Assembly: GCF_027923225.1 (NCBI RefSeq)
Contig: NZ_BSDI01000027.1
Location: forward strand, 1-64,000
Length of the DNA stretch: 64,000 nucleotides
Source: Phytohabitans aurantiacus
Lineage (GTDB): Bacteria > Actinomycetota > Actinomycetes > Mycobacteriales > Micromonosporaceae
Direction of reading: 5' to 3'
Position 1 is the stretch's first letter; each line of letters opens with the position of its first letter. Shown one piece after another: positions 16,582 through 24,732 of this stretch. The notes beneath the pieces are model-generated. The model was not told the origin of the DNA, ran no database searches, and was given only the letters and a program-made list of their open reading frames with translations. Position numbers and translations under genes: made by a program.

Positions 16582-17234
16582 AGGCGCTCATCGCCGGCGC
16601 TGGCCGGCTCGGTACGCAGATCGCCGCGGCGCTCGCCGCCAGCGGCTACGAGGTCGTGCTCGTAGAGCAGGACGATGAGCAACTCGCCGCGCTGGCCGCC
16701 CGCCCAGTAGGGCGTGTGATGCCGGGCGACGCGTGCGAGCCGACGATTCTGGAGCAGGCCGGGGTCCGCACCGCGGACCTGTTGGTCGCCGCTACCGGCG
16801 ACGACGAGGACAACCTGGTGATCAGCCTGCTCGCCAAGCGGCAGTTCGCCGTGCCGCGGGTGGCCGCCCGCGTCAACGACCCGGACAACGGATGGCTGTT
16901 CGACCAGTGGTGGGGGGTCGACATCGCGGTACCGGCGGCGGCGCCGCTCATCTCACTGATCGAGGAGGCCGGTGGCGTAACGGACACGGTGTCGCTGCTG
17001 ACGCTCGGCAAGGCGAAGGTGACGCTGATCGAAACCGCTATCACGGAACGCTCGCGCACGGCGGGACACCGCCTCGCGGACGTCGAGCTGCCGCCGGGCA
17101 CCGTCGTGGCAACGGTCGTCCGCGACGGTACGCCGATGGTGCCGGCCGCGGACACGGCGCTTCAGGCGGGCGACGAGCTGCTCGTGGTGTCCACCGCCGC
17201 CGACGAGAACGACATCCACGGGCTGTTCCAATGA
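16578..17234 (+). CDS. trkA: Second TrkA-type RCK protein
   Basis: The 218-residue protein begins MKALIAGAGRLGTQIAAALA, again an RCK-N domain with GxGxxG and an acidic VLVEQDDEQL. A C-terminal RCK-C domain ends in GDELLVVSTAADENDIHGLF. Paired TrkA proteins commonly form heteromeric gating rings in actinobacteria. The start overlaps the previous stop. The convergent lipoprotein gene ends ten bases beyond its stop. Confidence 0.9.
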   Translation: MKALIAGAGRLGTQIAAALAASGYEVVLVEQDDEQLAALAARPVGRVMPGDACEPTILEQAGVRTADLLVAATGDDEDNLVISLLAKRQFAVPRVAARVNDPDNGWLFDQWWGVDIAVPAAAPLISLIEEAGGVTDTVSLLTLGKAKVTLIETAITERSRTAGHRLADVELPPGTVVATVVRDGTPMVPAADTALQAGDELLVVSTAADENDIHGLFQ

Positions 17235-17243
17235 ACCGCGTGG

Positions 17244-17930
17244 CTATGACGGGTGTGCGGTCTTCAGGATCACGTGCAGCGTGCCGCCGTCCTGCCAGGT
17301 GGAGACCTGGAAAGGCACCTTCGTGCGGATACCGACCGCGAACGTCGTGTGCGCCTCGAAGGTGCCCGCGAACTTCACCTGCCGCAGGCTCTGCCACTGG
17401 TTCGACTCGAACAGCACCTGCCCGACCCGCCATGGCTCGCGCCACGGGTGGTGCTCGGAGGTGGAGTAGTCGGGCGCACGGATGGTCACCTGCAGCGCGG
17501 CGCCGCCGTTGACCGGTACCGGCTTGTCAGAGGCGTCCGCCCGCACCACCGGGACGTACCGGACGACGTAGCCGACCGGACCGTACCCGTTGATGTCAAA
17601 CGTGAGCTGGTCAAAGCACTGGTCGTCGTGCCGGCCGGCGCGCACGTTGTAGAGCGGGTCCTGGATCGGCGCGTCGGGCCCGCCACTACGCGTGCCGGTG
17701 CCCCACTGGCGTGCGGCGAGGCAGCGGTCCGGCGTGGTCGTGCGGGGCGCCGCCGAGGCGGTCGGCGCGGCCGGCCCAGTCGTGGCCCGGCCACCGCTCG
17801 CGGTGACAATCGGGGTCGGTGCCTTGCTCGGGGCACCTGGCGTCCCGCCAGTGCCGTTCGGGCCGCAGGCCGTCGCGGTGAGCGCCGCGAGCAGCGCCAC
17901 CGAGGCGACCCGCCGGGATGTGGCGCGCAT
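17244..17930 (-). CDS. Lipoprotein with AMIN-like domain
   Basis: The 228-residue precursor has a lipoprotein signal peptide (MRATSRRVASVALLAALTAT then the lipobox cysteine in TATACG) and a Pro/Thr/Ala-rich linker to about residue 70. A beta-sandwich domain with VRAGRHDDQCFDQLTFDI and VGYVVRYVPVV follows. This pattern is the AMIN-like domain common in secreted actinobacterial proteins, probably involved in envelope binding. The function is unknown. A Cys in the RHDDQC strand is unusual and may pair with the Cys near residue 70. Confidence 0.82.
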   Translation of the reverse strand: MRATSRRVASVALLAALTATACGPNGTGGTPGAPSKAPTPIVTASGGRATTGPAAPTASAAPRTTTPDRCLAARQWGTGTRSGGPDAPIQDPLYNVRAGRHDDQCFDQLTFDINGYGPVGYVVRYVPVVRADASDKPVPVNGGAALQVTIRAPDYSTSEHHPWREPWRVGQVLFESNQWQSLRQVKFAGTFEAHTTFAVGIRTKVPFQVSTWQDGGTLHVILKTAHPS

Positions 17931-17936
17931 CGTTAC

Positions 17937-18151
17937 TCACCCCGACCCGGTGTCAGGTTCGAACGCGGGCGCCAGCAGCCCGATCGCGTTGCCCTCGGGG
18001 TCCGCGAACAGCGCGAATGCCCCGACGCCGGGGACAGGTGTCGGGGCGACGAGCTGCGCATGATCACACCGCCGACGCCTTCGCCGGTGCTGATGGGACT
18101 GTACTTGGGATCGCGCCGGTCGATCTCCCAGTGGATCACTGGATGTGCCAT
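17937..18151 (-). pseudogene. VOC/glyoxalase-family remnant with internal deletion and frameshift
   Basis: From ATG 18151 the minus strand reads MAHPVIHWEIDRRDPKYSPI then STGEGVGGVIM. The frame then changes to VPGVGAFALFADPEGNAIGL and ends LLAPAFEPDTGSG before a stop at 17937. These are the first and last strands of a VOC-family protein of about 120 residues, with the middle third missing and a shift near 18060. It is a broken gene. Confidence 0.75.
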
Positions 18152-18206
18152 GGCTCCTCCTCCCCCCGTATAGCCGGAAGGTAACTCGCCGCGACGATCG
18201 CCGGTT

Positions 18207-18221
18207 AGGGCCGTACGCCCT
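18207..18221. promoter_or_regulatory. DevR-box-like perfect palindrome upstream of ABC exporter operon
   Basis: AGGGCCGTACGCCCT is a perfect inverted repeat and matches the box at 55412 at 13 of 15 positions. It lies about 70 bases before the ABC ATPase start. Confidence 0.5.
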
Positions 18222-18293
18222 GCTGGCCGGGGAACTCCTCCTCTGCTCCCGCGCTCACCGCGGCCGTAGCGTCGGCCCGAGGAGGTGCCGACG

Positions 18294-19250
18294 ATGGCCG
18301 TGCGCATGGATGTGACGCCGGCACTGCGGTGCCGGGGGCTACGCCGCCGGTACGGCGACCTGATCGCTGTGGACGGCGTCTCTTTCGAGATCGCGCTGGG
18401 GGAGACCTACGGCCTGCTCGGCCCGAACGGTGCTGGAAAGACCACGGTCATCTCGATGGTGGCGGGTGTGCTACGCGCCGACGCGGGCGAGGTTTCGGTG
18501 GCCGGCCAGCCGATGACCCCGCGCACCCCGGCGGTCAAGGCGCGGATCGGGTATGTGCCGCAGGACGTGGCGCTCTACCCGGATCTGAGCGGTCGGGAAA
18601 ACCTGCGTTTCTTCGCGCGCCTCTACGGCCTGAGCCGCGCCGAGGCGCGCTCCAGGGTCGCCGAGGTGCTGGAGACCATCGGCCTGGCCGAGCGGGCACG
18701 CGACCCGGTCGGTGAGTACTCCGGCGGGATGAAGCGGCGTCTGAACATCGGTGTTGGCCTGTTGCACCAGCCACGGCTTCTGATTCTCGACGAACCCACC
18801 GTGGGCGTCGACCCGCAGAGTCGCAACGCGATCCTGGCCAGCGTCGAGGCGCTCGCCACCGGTGGCATGGCCGTGCTCTACACCACCCACTACATGGAGG
18901 AGGCGCAGCGACTCTGCGACCGGGTCGGCGTCATCGACAACGGACGGTTGGTCGCCGAGGGCACGGTACGCGAGCTGACCGCCCTGGTCGGCGAGCACGA
19001 CCGGGTGGTGCTCGCCGCCGACGGCGACCTGCCAGCTGCGGCGGAGAAGCTGCGAACCGTGGCCGGTGTCCGCGAGGTTTCGGTGGGCGCCGGGCGGCTG
19101 GAGTTGCTGTGCGGCGACGGCCGGGCCGCGCTGCCGGAGATTCTCGCTTGCCTCGCCTCGGCCGGCGTGGCGGTGCGCTCGGTGGAATTGCGCGAACCGG
19201 ACCTTGAGGCGGTCTTCCTGCACCTGACCGGCAAGAGCTTGCGAGACTGA
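18294..19250 (+). CDS. ABC transporter ATP-binding protein (ABC-2 exporter)
   Basis: The 318-residue ATPase has Walker A GPNGAGKTT, signature YSGGMKRRL, Walker B LLILDEPTVGVDP and the switch TTHYMEEAQ. A C-terminal extension follows, as in drug and daunorubicin-type exporters. I chose ATG 18294 because GAGGAG precedes it by nine bases; a GTG at 18285 lies within that ribosome site. Two permease genes follow directly, so the complex is an ATPase with two different membrane partners. The substrate is unknown. Confidence 0.93.
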   Translation: MAVRMDVTPALRCRGLRRRYGDLIAVDGVSFEIALGETYGLLGPNGAGKTTVISMVAGVLRADAGEVSVAGQPMTPRTPAVKARIGYVPQDVALYPDLSGRENLRFFARLYGLSRAEARSRVAEVLETIGLAERARDPVGEYSGGMKRRLNIGVGLLHQPRLLILDEPTVGVDPQSRNAILASVEALATGGMAVLYTTHYMEEAQRLCDRVGVIDNGRLVAEGTVRELTALVGEHDRVVLAADGDLPAAAEKLRTVAGVREVSVGAGRLELLCGDGRAALPEILACLASAGVAVRSVELREPDLEAVFLHLTGKSLRD

Positions 19251-19251
19251 C

Positions 19252-20436
19252 ATGGGCGCGGCACTCCGGATCGCCGGCAAGGACCTGCGGGAGCGGGTGC
19301 GGGATCGGTCCGCGCTGCTGATGGCCATAGTGCTGCCGCTGGTCCTGGCGTTCATCTACGACCTCATCTTCGGCTCGGCCGCCATCCCTCGCCCGTTCGA
19401 CTACGCGGTAGTGGACCTGGACGGCGGTGAAGTGGCGCGGGTCTTCGTGACCGACGTGCTGGGCGAGGCCGAGAAGCAGGGCTACGTGACGGTGCGTACC
19501 GCGAGTGGCGTCACGGCCGGCGAGGAACTGGCCGCGGACGGCGCGGTCGACGCGGTGTTCGTGCTGCCGGCCGGGTTCACCGCCGCGGTGCGGAGCGCGG
19601 CCCCGGCAGAGGTTGAGGTGATCGGCAATGTCGACTCGCCGACCGGTGTGGACGTGGCGCGCTCGATCGCGCGATCGTACGCGGCGGAGATCGACGCGAG
19701 CCGGCTGGCCGTCGCCGCCGTGCTCGCCGGCCGCGATCACGCGGACGTACCGGAGCGGGAGCTGGCCGCGATCGCCCAGAAAGCGGCGGCGGCGACCCGT
19801 CCGCTGGTACTGGAGGACGTGTCCGCCCGGGAGAAGATCCTCGACACCCAGACGTACTTCGCCGCTGGTATGGCGGTCTTCTTCCTCTTCTTCACCGTCC
19901 AGTTCGGAGTGTCATCCCTACTGGATGAGCGCGCCCAGGGCACGCTCGCGCGGCTGCTCGCCGCGCCGATCCCGCGTGTCTCGGTACTGGCCGGCAAGCT
20001 GATTGCCAGCCTGGCGCTGGGCCTGCTGAGCATGACCGTGCTCGTGGTCGCCACCACGGTGTTGATGGGTGCGGCGTGGGGGAACCCGATCGGCGTGGCG
20101 CTGCTCGTGCTGGGCGGAGTACTGGCCGCGACCGGTGTCACCGCGCTGGTGGCCTCGCTGGCACGGACCGCCGATCAGGCCGGCGGCTGGCAGGCGGTCA
20201 TCGCGGTGGTGCTGGGCCTGCTCGGCGGGGCCTTCATCCCGATCTCGCAGGTGGGCGGCTTCGTCGCGACGCTGAGCCTCGTGACGCCGCACGCCTGGTT
20301 CATGCGCGGTCTCGCCGAGCTGGCCGGCGGTGGTGGGCCTGGCGCGGCACTGCCGGCCACCGCCGCGATGGTCGGGTTCTCGGTGGTCACGGGTGCGGTG
20401 GCGGTGATCCGGCTGGGGAAGGTGGTGCGGCCGTGA
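19252..20436 (+). CDS. ABC-2 family permease (first)
   Basis: The 394-residue protein follows the YhgE/YhfI-like ABC-2 layout: one N-terminal membrane segment (about 20-40), a large extracytoplasmic region of about 150 residues, then five or six C-terminal segments. TPHAWFMRGLAELA near the end is the typical ABC-2 motif. It begins one base after the ATPase stop and overlaps the second permease start by four bases, so both permeases likely heterodimerise. Confidence 0.9.
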   Translation: MGAALRIAGKDLRERVRDRSALLMAIVLPLVLAFIYDLIFGSAAIPRPFDYAVVDLDGGEVARVFVTDVLGEAEKQGYVTVRTASGVTAGEELAADGAVDAVFVLPAGFTAAVRSAAPAEVEVIGNVDSPTGVDVARSIARSYAAEIDASRLAVAAVLAGRDHADVPERELAAIAQKAAAATRPLVLEDVSAREKILDTQTYFAAGMAVFFLFFTVQFGVSSLLDERAQGTLARLLAAPIPRVSVLAGKLIASLALGLLSMTVLVVATTVLMGAAWGNPIGVALLVLGGVLAATGVTALVASLARTADQAGGWQAVIAVVLGLLGGAFIPISQVGGFVATLSLVTPHAWFMRGLAELAGGGGPGAALPATAAMVGFSVVTGAVAVIRLGKVVRP

Positions 20437-21593
20437 AAGCCCTCGCGATAGCGGCTGTCAACGTGCGCCGGACACTGCGCGAGCGGACCAGCCTGTTCTT
20501 CATCGTGCTGTTTCCGATGCTGCTGATCCTCGTGTTGGGCATGGCGTTCGGCGGGACCTTCGAGCCACGCGTGGGTATAGCCGCGCCGGCGCGGGAGCCG
20601 TTGGCTCAGGAGCTCGTCGAGCGGTTGCGGGCCGCGGACGGCATCGACGTACGTGTGCACGAACGCGAGGATGAGGTCGTCGCGGCGGTCGAACGGGGCG
20701 ACCTGGAGGCCGGCCTGGTGGTGCCGGGCGGGTACGACGCCGCGGTTACCGGCCAGGGTCGCGCGATTGTGCGTTACGTGGTCCGGCCGGGCATCCAGGG
20801 ACAGCAGGTCGGCTCGGTCGTGACGGCGGTGGTCGACGAGGAGGCCGGCCGCCTGCGGGCGGCCCGGGTGGCCAGCGCCGAGACGGGCCTGCCGTTCGAC
20901 GTGGCGCTGGGCAGGGTGGACGGCGTGGCGGCGAGCGCCCCGACGGTCACGGTCGCCGTGCGCACAGCGGGAGAGGCCGACTTTCCGGAGAACCTCGGCC
21001 GGTTCGACCTGATGGCAAGCTCCCAACTGCTGCTGTTCATCTTCCTGACCTCGCTCACCGGAGCATCCGCCCTGATCGAGACTCGCCGGCTGGGCGTGAC
21101 CCGGCGGATGCTGGCCACGCCCGTACGCGCCGGCACGGTGGTCCTGGGCGAGGCGCTCGGGCGCTTCGCCGTGGCCGTCCTACAGGGCGTGATCATCATG
21201 AGTGGGGCCGCGTTGGTCTTCGGCGTGGACTGGGGCGCGCCGCTGCCGGCGGTACTGCTCATGGTCGCGTTCGCGCTGCTGGCCAGCGGTGCCGGGCTGC
21301 TGATGGGCGCGGTCGCCCGCACAAGTGAACAGGCGGTCGCGGTCGGCGTGCTGCTGGGCATGGCTTTCGGTGCGCTGGGCGGTGCGATGATGCCGCTGGA
21401 GCTGTTCTCGCGCACCATGCGCGCGGTCGCGCATCTCACGCCGCACGCCTGGGCGGTGGACGGGTACGCCGAACTGGTCCGGCGCGGTGGTGGCCTGCTG
21501 GATGTCCTGCCGCAGATCGGCGTCCTCATCGCGGGCGCGGCGGCACTGCTGGCGCTGGCGTCCTGGCGCCTGCACCGCGTATTGGCGAACTAG
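20433..21593 (+). CDS. ABC-2 family permease (second)
   Basis: The 386-residue paralogue of the preceding gene starts at GTG 20433 within the upstream stop. Topology is the same: a membrane segment at 20-40 (FFIVLFPMLLILVLGMAFGG), an outer domain, then six segments ending LTPHAWAVDGYAELVRRGGG. The two permeases and the ATPase form one export system. A DevR-box-like site beginning at 21605 immediately follows its stop and belongs to the next operon. Confidence 0.9.
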   Translation: MKALAIAAVNVRRTLRERTSLFFIVLFPMLLILVLGMAFGGTFEPRVGIAAPAREPLAQELVERLRAADGIDVRVHEREDEVVAAVERGDLEAGLVVPGGYDAAVTGQGRAIVRYVVRPGIQGQQVGSVVTAVVDEEAGRLRAARVASAETGLPFDVALGRVDGVAASAPTVTVAVRTAGEADFPENLGRFDLMASSQLLLFIFLTSLTGASALIETRRLGVTRRMLATPVRAGTVVLGEALGRFAVAVLQGVIIMSGAALVFGVDWGAPLPAVLLMVAFALLASGAGLLMGAVARTSEQAVAVGVLLGMAFGALGGAMMPLELFSRTMRAVAHLTPHAWAVDGYAELVRRGGGLLDVLPQIGVLIAGAAALLALASWRLHRVLAN

Positions 21594-21604
21594 GCCCGCA
21601 TCAA

Positions 21605-21618
21605 AGGCCGAAGGTCCC
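21605..21618. promoter_or_regulatory. DevR box upstream of the small-protein/SHOCT/hyp operon
   Basis: AGGCCGAAGGTCCC differs from the consensus GGGCCGAAGGTCCC at one position. It lies about 108 bases before the first start (21726) of the operon that carries hypFCDE. Confidence 0.65.
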
Positions 21619-21725
21619 GAAGCGAGACGGCATTGGGCCCGCGACGTCGCGTCTCGTGGCCCTGGTGCCTCGCAGCCGCCCAGGCGCAGGCTGAGGTCGG
21701 ATCGTTTATCGACGAGGAGGCGGCC

Positions 21726-21905
21726 ATGGAACCCAGGACCCAACCCCGGGCGCGGCGAGTGGCGACCCTGACTCTGGAGCGACCCGTGGCCACCGAGCGG
21801 CCCGCGGCGCCGGAACTGGCTCCGGCGTGCCGGCCGGCCAACCGCGCAGCCCGTCGTGCCGCACGCCGCCTGACGTGGCGTCTCGGCTGCGGACGCAGGA
21901 GCTGA
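21726..21905 (+). CDS. Small basic protein, 59 aa, unassigned
   Basis: ATG 21726 is preceded by GAGGAGG at a good distance. The product is rich in arginine, alanine and proline (MEPRTQPRARRVATLTLERP, ending AARRAARRLTWRLGCGRRS). I recognise no family. It is the first gene after a DevR box and is followed five bases later by the SHOCT gene. Translation is plausible, but its arginine-rich composition is also what random GC-rich sequence gives. Confidence 0.45.
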   Translation: MEPRTQPRARRVATLTLERPVATERPAAPELAPACRPANRAARRAARRLTWRLGCGRRS

Positions 21906-21910
21906 TCACG

Positions 21911-22156
21911 ATGATGTACTGGGGCCACGACGGGATCGGCGGCTGGGGATTCATCGTGATGATCCTCAACATGGCCCTCTTCTGGGGCCTGCTGATCGGT
22001 GCCGGGATTCTCGTCTACCGGGCTGTGCAGGGTGGCGGCGGTGCATCGGAAGCCGAGTCCGCCCGGCGCCTGATCGGGGAGCGGTTCGCCCGCGGTGAGA
22101 TCGACGACGAGGAGTATCGGCGGCGGCTGGAGACGCTGAGGCACGGGGCCCGATGA
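21911..22156 (+). CDS. SHOCT-domain membrane protein
   Basis: The 81-residue protein starts MMYWGHDGIGGWGFIVMILN and has one membrane segment (about 12-38). A C-terminal SHOCT motif follows (SARRLIGERFARGEIDDEEY then RRRLETL). SHOCT helices often act in oligomerisation of small membrane proteins; the exact role is unknown. AGGAG precedes ATG 21911. Its stop overlaps the hypF start by four bases, so it is co-translated with the hydrogenase maturation genes. Confidence 0.85.
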   Translation: MMYWGHDGIGGWGFIVMILNMALFWGLLIGAGILVYRAVQGGGGASEAESARRLIGERFARGEIDDEEYRRRLETLRHGAR

Positions 22157-24465
22157 TGACGTCGGCGGCCGTGCGTGGCGGACTGCGGATCGCCCTACAC
22201 GGTGTCGTGCAGGGCGTCGGATTCAGGCCTTTCGTCTACCGGACTGCGGTGTCCTGCGGCCTTACCGGAGACGTACGCAACACCAGCGGGCACGTGGAGA
22301 TCCACGCCTTCGGGTCGGAGCCGGCGTTGGCGGCCTTCCTGGATCGCCTGGCTCGCGAGGCACCGGCCGAGGCGCGGATCGATCGGGTGGAGACCTCCCC
22401 GCTCGACGCGGCGCCGCCCGCCGGCTTTGGCGTACGAACAAGCTCCGATGTGGACGGTGGCGGCCGGGAGTCGCCGCCGGACCTGGCGACCTGCGACGCC
22501 TGCCTGCGGGAGCTTTTCGACCCGCTGGACCGGCGGTACCGGTACCCCTTCATCAACTGCACCGACTGCGGCCCGCGGGCGACCATCGTCGCGGATCTGC
22601 CCTACGACCGGTCCCGCACCACGATGTCCGGCTTTCCGATGTGCCCCGCCTGCGCCGCTGAGTACCGCGACCCAGCCGACCGTCGCTTCCACGCCGAGCC
22701 GATCGCCTGCCCGGCCTGCGGACCCCGCCTGTGCTGGCGTACCGTCGGCGGCGGGCCGATCGCCTACGGTGAGGACGCGCTCGCGGAGGCGGTCGCGATC
22801 GTCGACACCGGCGGCGTGATCGCCGTCAAGGGCATCGGCGGGTACCAGATCGTCTGCGACGCCCAGAACGAGGCGGCCGTGGCACGGGTGCGGGCCGGGA
22901 AGTGCCGGCCACGCAAGCCGTTGGCCGTCATGGTGCCCGATGTGGACGATGCCGCCCGGTTGGGGTTCCTCGGCGCGACCGAGGTCACGCTGTTGACCGG
23001 CACCGCCAGGCCGATCGTGCTCGTCTGGCGCTGGGCGAACGCGCCCCTTGCGGACGGCGTGGCGCCGGCCCTCCCCGAGGTGGGTGTCTTCCTGCCCTAC
23101 AGCCCGCTGCACCACCTGCTGCTGCGGGAGCTGGGCCGTCCGCTGGTGGTGACCAGCGGCAACCGCGGCGGCGAGCCGATCGCGATCGACCCCGACACGG
23201 CCCGCGCCGTGCTCGGCCCGCTGACCGACGGCATCCTCGACCACGACCGGCCGGTCCTGTCCCGGTACGACGACTCGGTGGCCCGCGTCGTCGCGGGCGC
23301 CCCTCGACTACTGCGCCGTGCCCGGGGCTACGCTCCGGCCTCCCTTGCGCTGCCCGCACCCGCTCCTGAGCCGGTACTGGCCGTGGGCGCCCACCTCAAG
23401 CACACGGCGGCCCTCGCCGTCGGCGACCGGGCGGTGCTCGGCCCGCACACCGGCGACCTGGAGAGCGCCGAGACGTTCGCCGCCTTCGAGCAGGTCGTGA
23501 CCCGCCTGGGCCGGTTGTGGGCGGTGCGGCCCCGGATCGCCGCCCACGACCCGCACCCCGGCTATCTGTCCACTCAGTACGCGACGGCGCGTTTCCCGAG
23601 GGGAGAGCGGGTGCCGGTGCAGCACCATCACGCGCACGTGGTGGCCACGGCGGCCGAGCACGGGGTGCGCGAGCCGTTTCTCGGCATCGCGTACGACGGG
23701 CTGGGGTACGGCGACGACGGGACGCTGTGGGGCGGCGAGATCCTGCTGGCCACCTACACCGGATTCCGGCGGGTGGGCCGCTTCGGGCGTGCGCCGTTGC
23801 CCGGCGGCGCGGCGGCGGTCCGCCATCCGGCCAGGATGGCGCTGGGCTACCTGTACGGCGCGGAGGACCTGGGCGGCCAGGCGATCCCCGACGCCCTCGC
23901 CGCTGGGTTGCTGGGCCGGCTGGACGCTCGCGAGGTCGACGTGGTGCGCCGCATGGTGCGGCGCGGGCTCAACGCGCCACTCGTGTCTAGCGCGGGGCGG
24001 CTGTTCGACGCGGTCGCCAGCCTGCTGGGCGTCGCCGACGACGCCGGGTACGAGGGCGAGGCGGCGATCCTGTTGGAGGCGGCGGCCGCGGGGCACGAAA
24101 CGGTGGACGCGCTGCGCTGGCGGCTGGTCCACCGTGACGGTCTGTGGGTGTACGACCCGGCACCGACCATCGTGGACGCTCTGGAGCGGGCGGCCGGCGA
24201 GCCTGTGGGGATGGTCGCCGCCCGGTTCCACGCGGCGCTGGCCGAGGTGACCGTGGCGTTCGCCGAATCTGTCCAGTGTCCAACGAGGACGGTGTGTCTC
24301 GGCGGCGGCGTGTTCCAGAACCGGCGCCTGGCCGAGGCCGTGCTGGCGGGCCTGCGGGCGGCGGGGTTCGACGCGTACCTGGGCGAGCGCGTTCCGGTGA
24401 ACGACGGCGGTATCAGCTACGGGCAGGCGGCGGTGGCCGCGGCCCGGCTGGCGGGGAAGGGGTGA
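22153..24465 (+). CDS. hypF: Carbamoyltransferase HypF
   Basis: The 770-residue protein has all HypF domains in order. The acylphosphatase domain has VVQGVGFRPFV at 18-28. Two zinc-finger-like repeats begin with Cys114 and Cys117 (CDACLRELFDP, CTDCGPRA, CPACAAEY, CPACGPRL). The YrdC-like domain (about 195-380) is followed by a Kae1-like carbamoyltransferase domain with VQHHHAHVVA and a late CLGGGVFQNRRL. HypF makes the thiocarbamate on HypE from carbamoyl phosphate, the source of the CN ligands of [NiFe]-hydrogenase. It is the first of four contiguous hyp genes. Confidence 0.97.
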   Translation: MMTSAAVRGGLRIALHGVVQGVGFRPFVYRTAVSCGLTGDVRNTSGHVEIHAFGSEPALAAFLDRLAREAPAEARIDRVETSPLDAAPPAGFGVRTSSDVDGGGRESPPDLATCDACLRELFDPLDRRYRYPFINCTDCGPRATIVADLPYDRSRTTMSGFPMCPACAAEYRDPADRRFHAEPIACPACGPRLCWRTVGGGPIAYGEDALAEAVAIVDTGGVIAVKGIGGYQIVCDAQNEAAVARVRAGKCRPRKPLAVMVPDVDDAARLGFLGATEVTLLTGTARPIVLVWRWANAPLADGVAPALPEVGVFLPYSPLHHLLLRELGRPLVVTSGNRGGEPIAIDPDTARAVLGPLTDGILDHDRPVLSRYDDSVARVVAGAPRLLRRARGYAPASLALPAPAPEPVLAVGAHLKHTAALAVGDRAVLGPHTGDLESAETFAAFEQVVTRLGRLWAVRPRIAAHDPHPGYLSTQYATARFPRGERVPVQHHHAHVVATAAEHGVREPFLGIAYDGLGYGDDGTLWGGEILLATYTGFRRVGRFGRAPLPGGAAAVRHPARMALGYLYGAEDLGGQAIPDALAAGLLGRLDAREVDVVRRMVRRGLNAPLVSSAGRLFDAVASLLGVADDAGYEGEAAILLEAAAAGHETVDALRWRLVHRDGLWVYDPAPTIVDALERAAGEPVGMVAARFHAALAEVTVAFAESVQCPTRTVCLGGGVFQNRRLAEAVLAGLRAAGFDAYLGERVPVNDGGISYGQAAVAAARLAGKG

Positions 24466-24471
24466 GACGCG

Positions 24472-24732
24472 ATGTGCCTGGGTATCCCTGGCCGGATCGT
24501 GTCGGTGCAGGCACCTGACGAGCGGCCCGACCTGCGCACCGGGGTTGTGGACTTTGACGGCGTACGCCGAGAGGTGTGCCTGATCTATGCGCCCGAGGCG
24601 GGTGTCGGCGACTACGTGGTGGTGCACGTCGGTTTCGCGATCAGCCAGATCGATGAGCAGGAGGCGGCGCGCACCCTGGCCGTCATCCGTGCTAGCCCGG
24701 ACGCGCTCGCGACCGAGCTGGGTACGCCATGA
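24472..24732 (+). CDS. hypC: Hydrogenase maturation chaperone HypC
   Basis: The 86-residue protein starts MCLGIPGRIVSV, with the essential Cys2 after Met and the conserved G-I-P motif. HVGFAISQIDEQEA at the C-terminal side is typical. HypC binds HypD during assembly of Fe(CN)2CO and delivers it to the large subunit. It is six bases downstream of hypF and overlaps hypD by four bases. Confidence 0.97.
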   Translation: MCLGIPGRIVSVQAPDERPDLRTGVVDFDGVRREVCLIYAPEAGVGDYVVVHVGFAISQIDEQEAARTLAVIRASPDALATELGTP

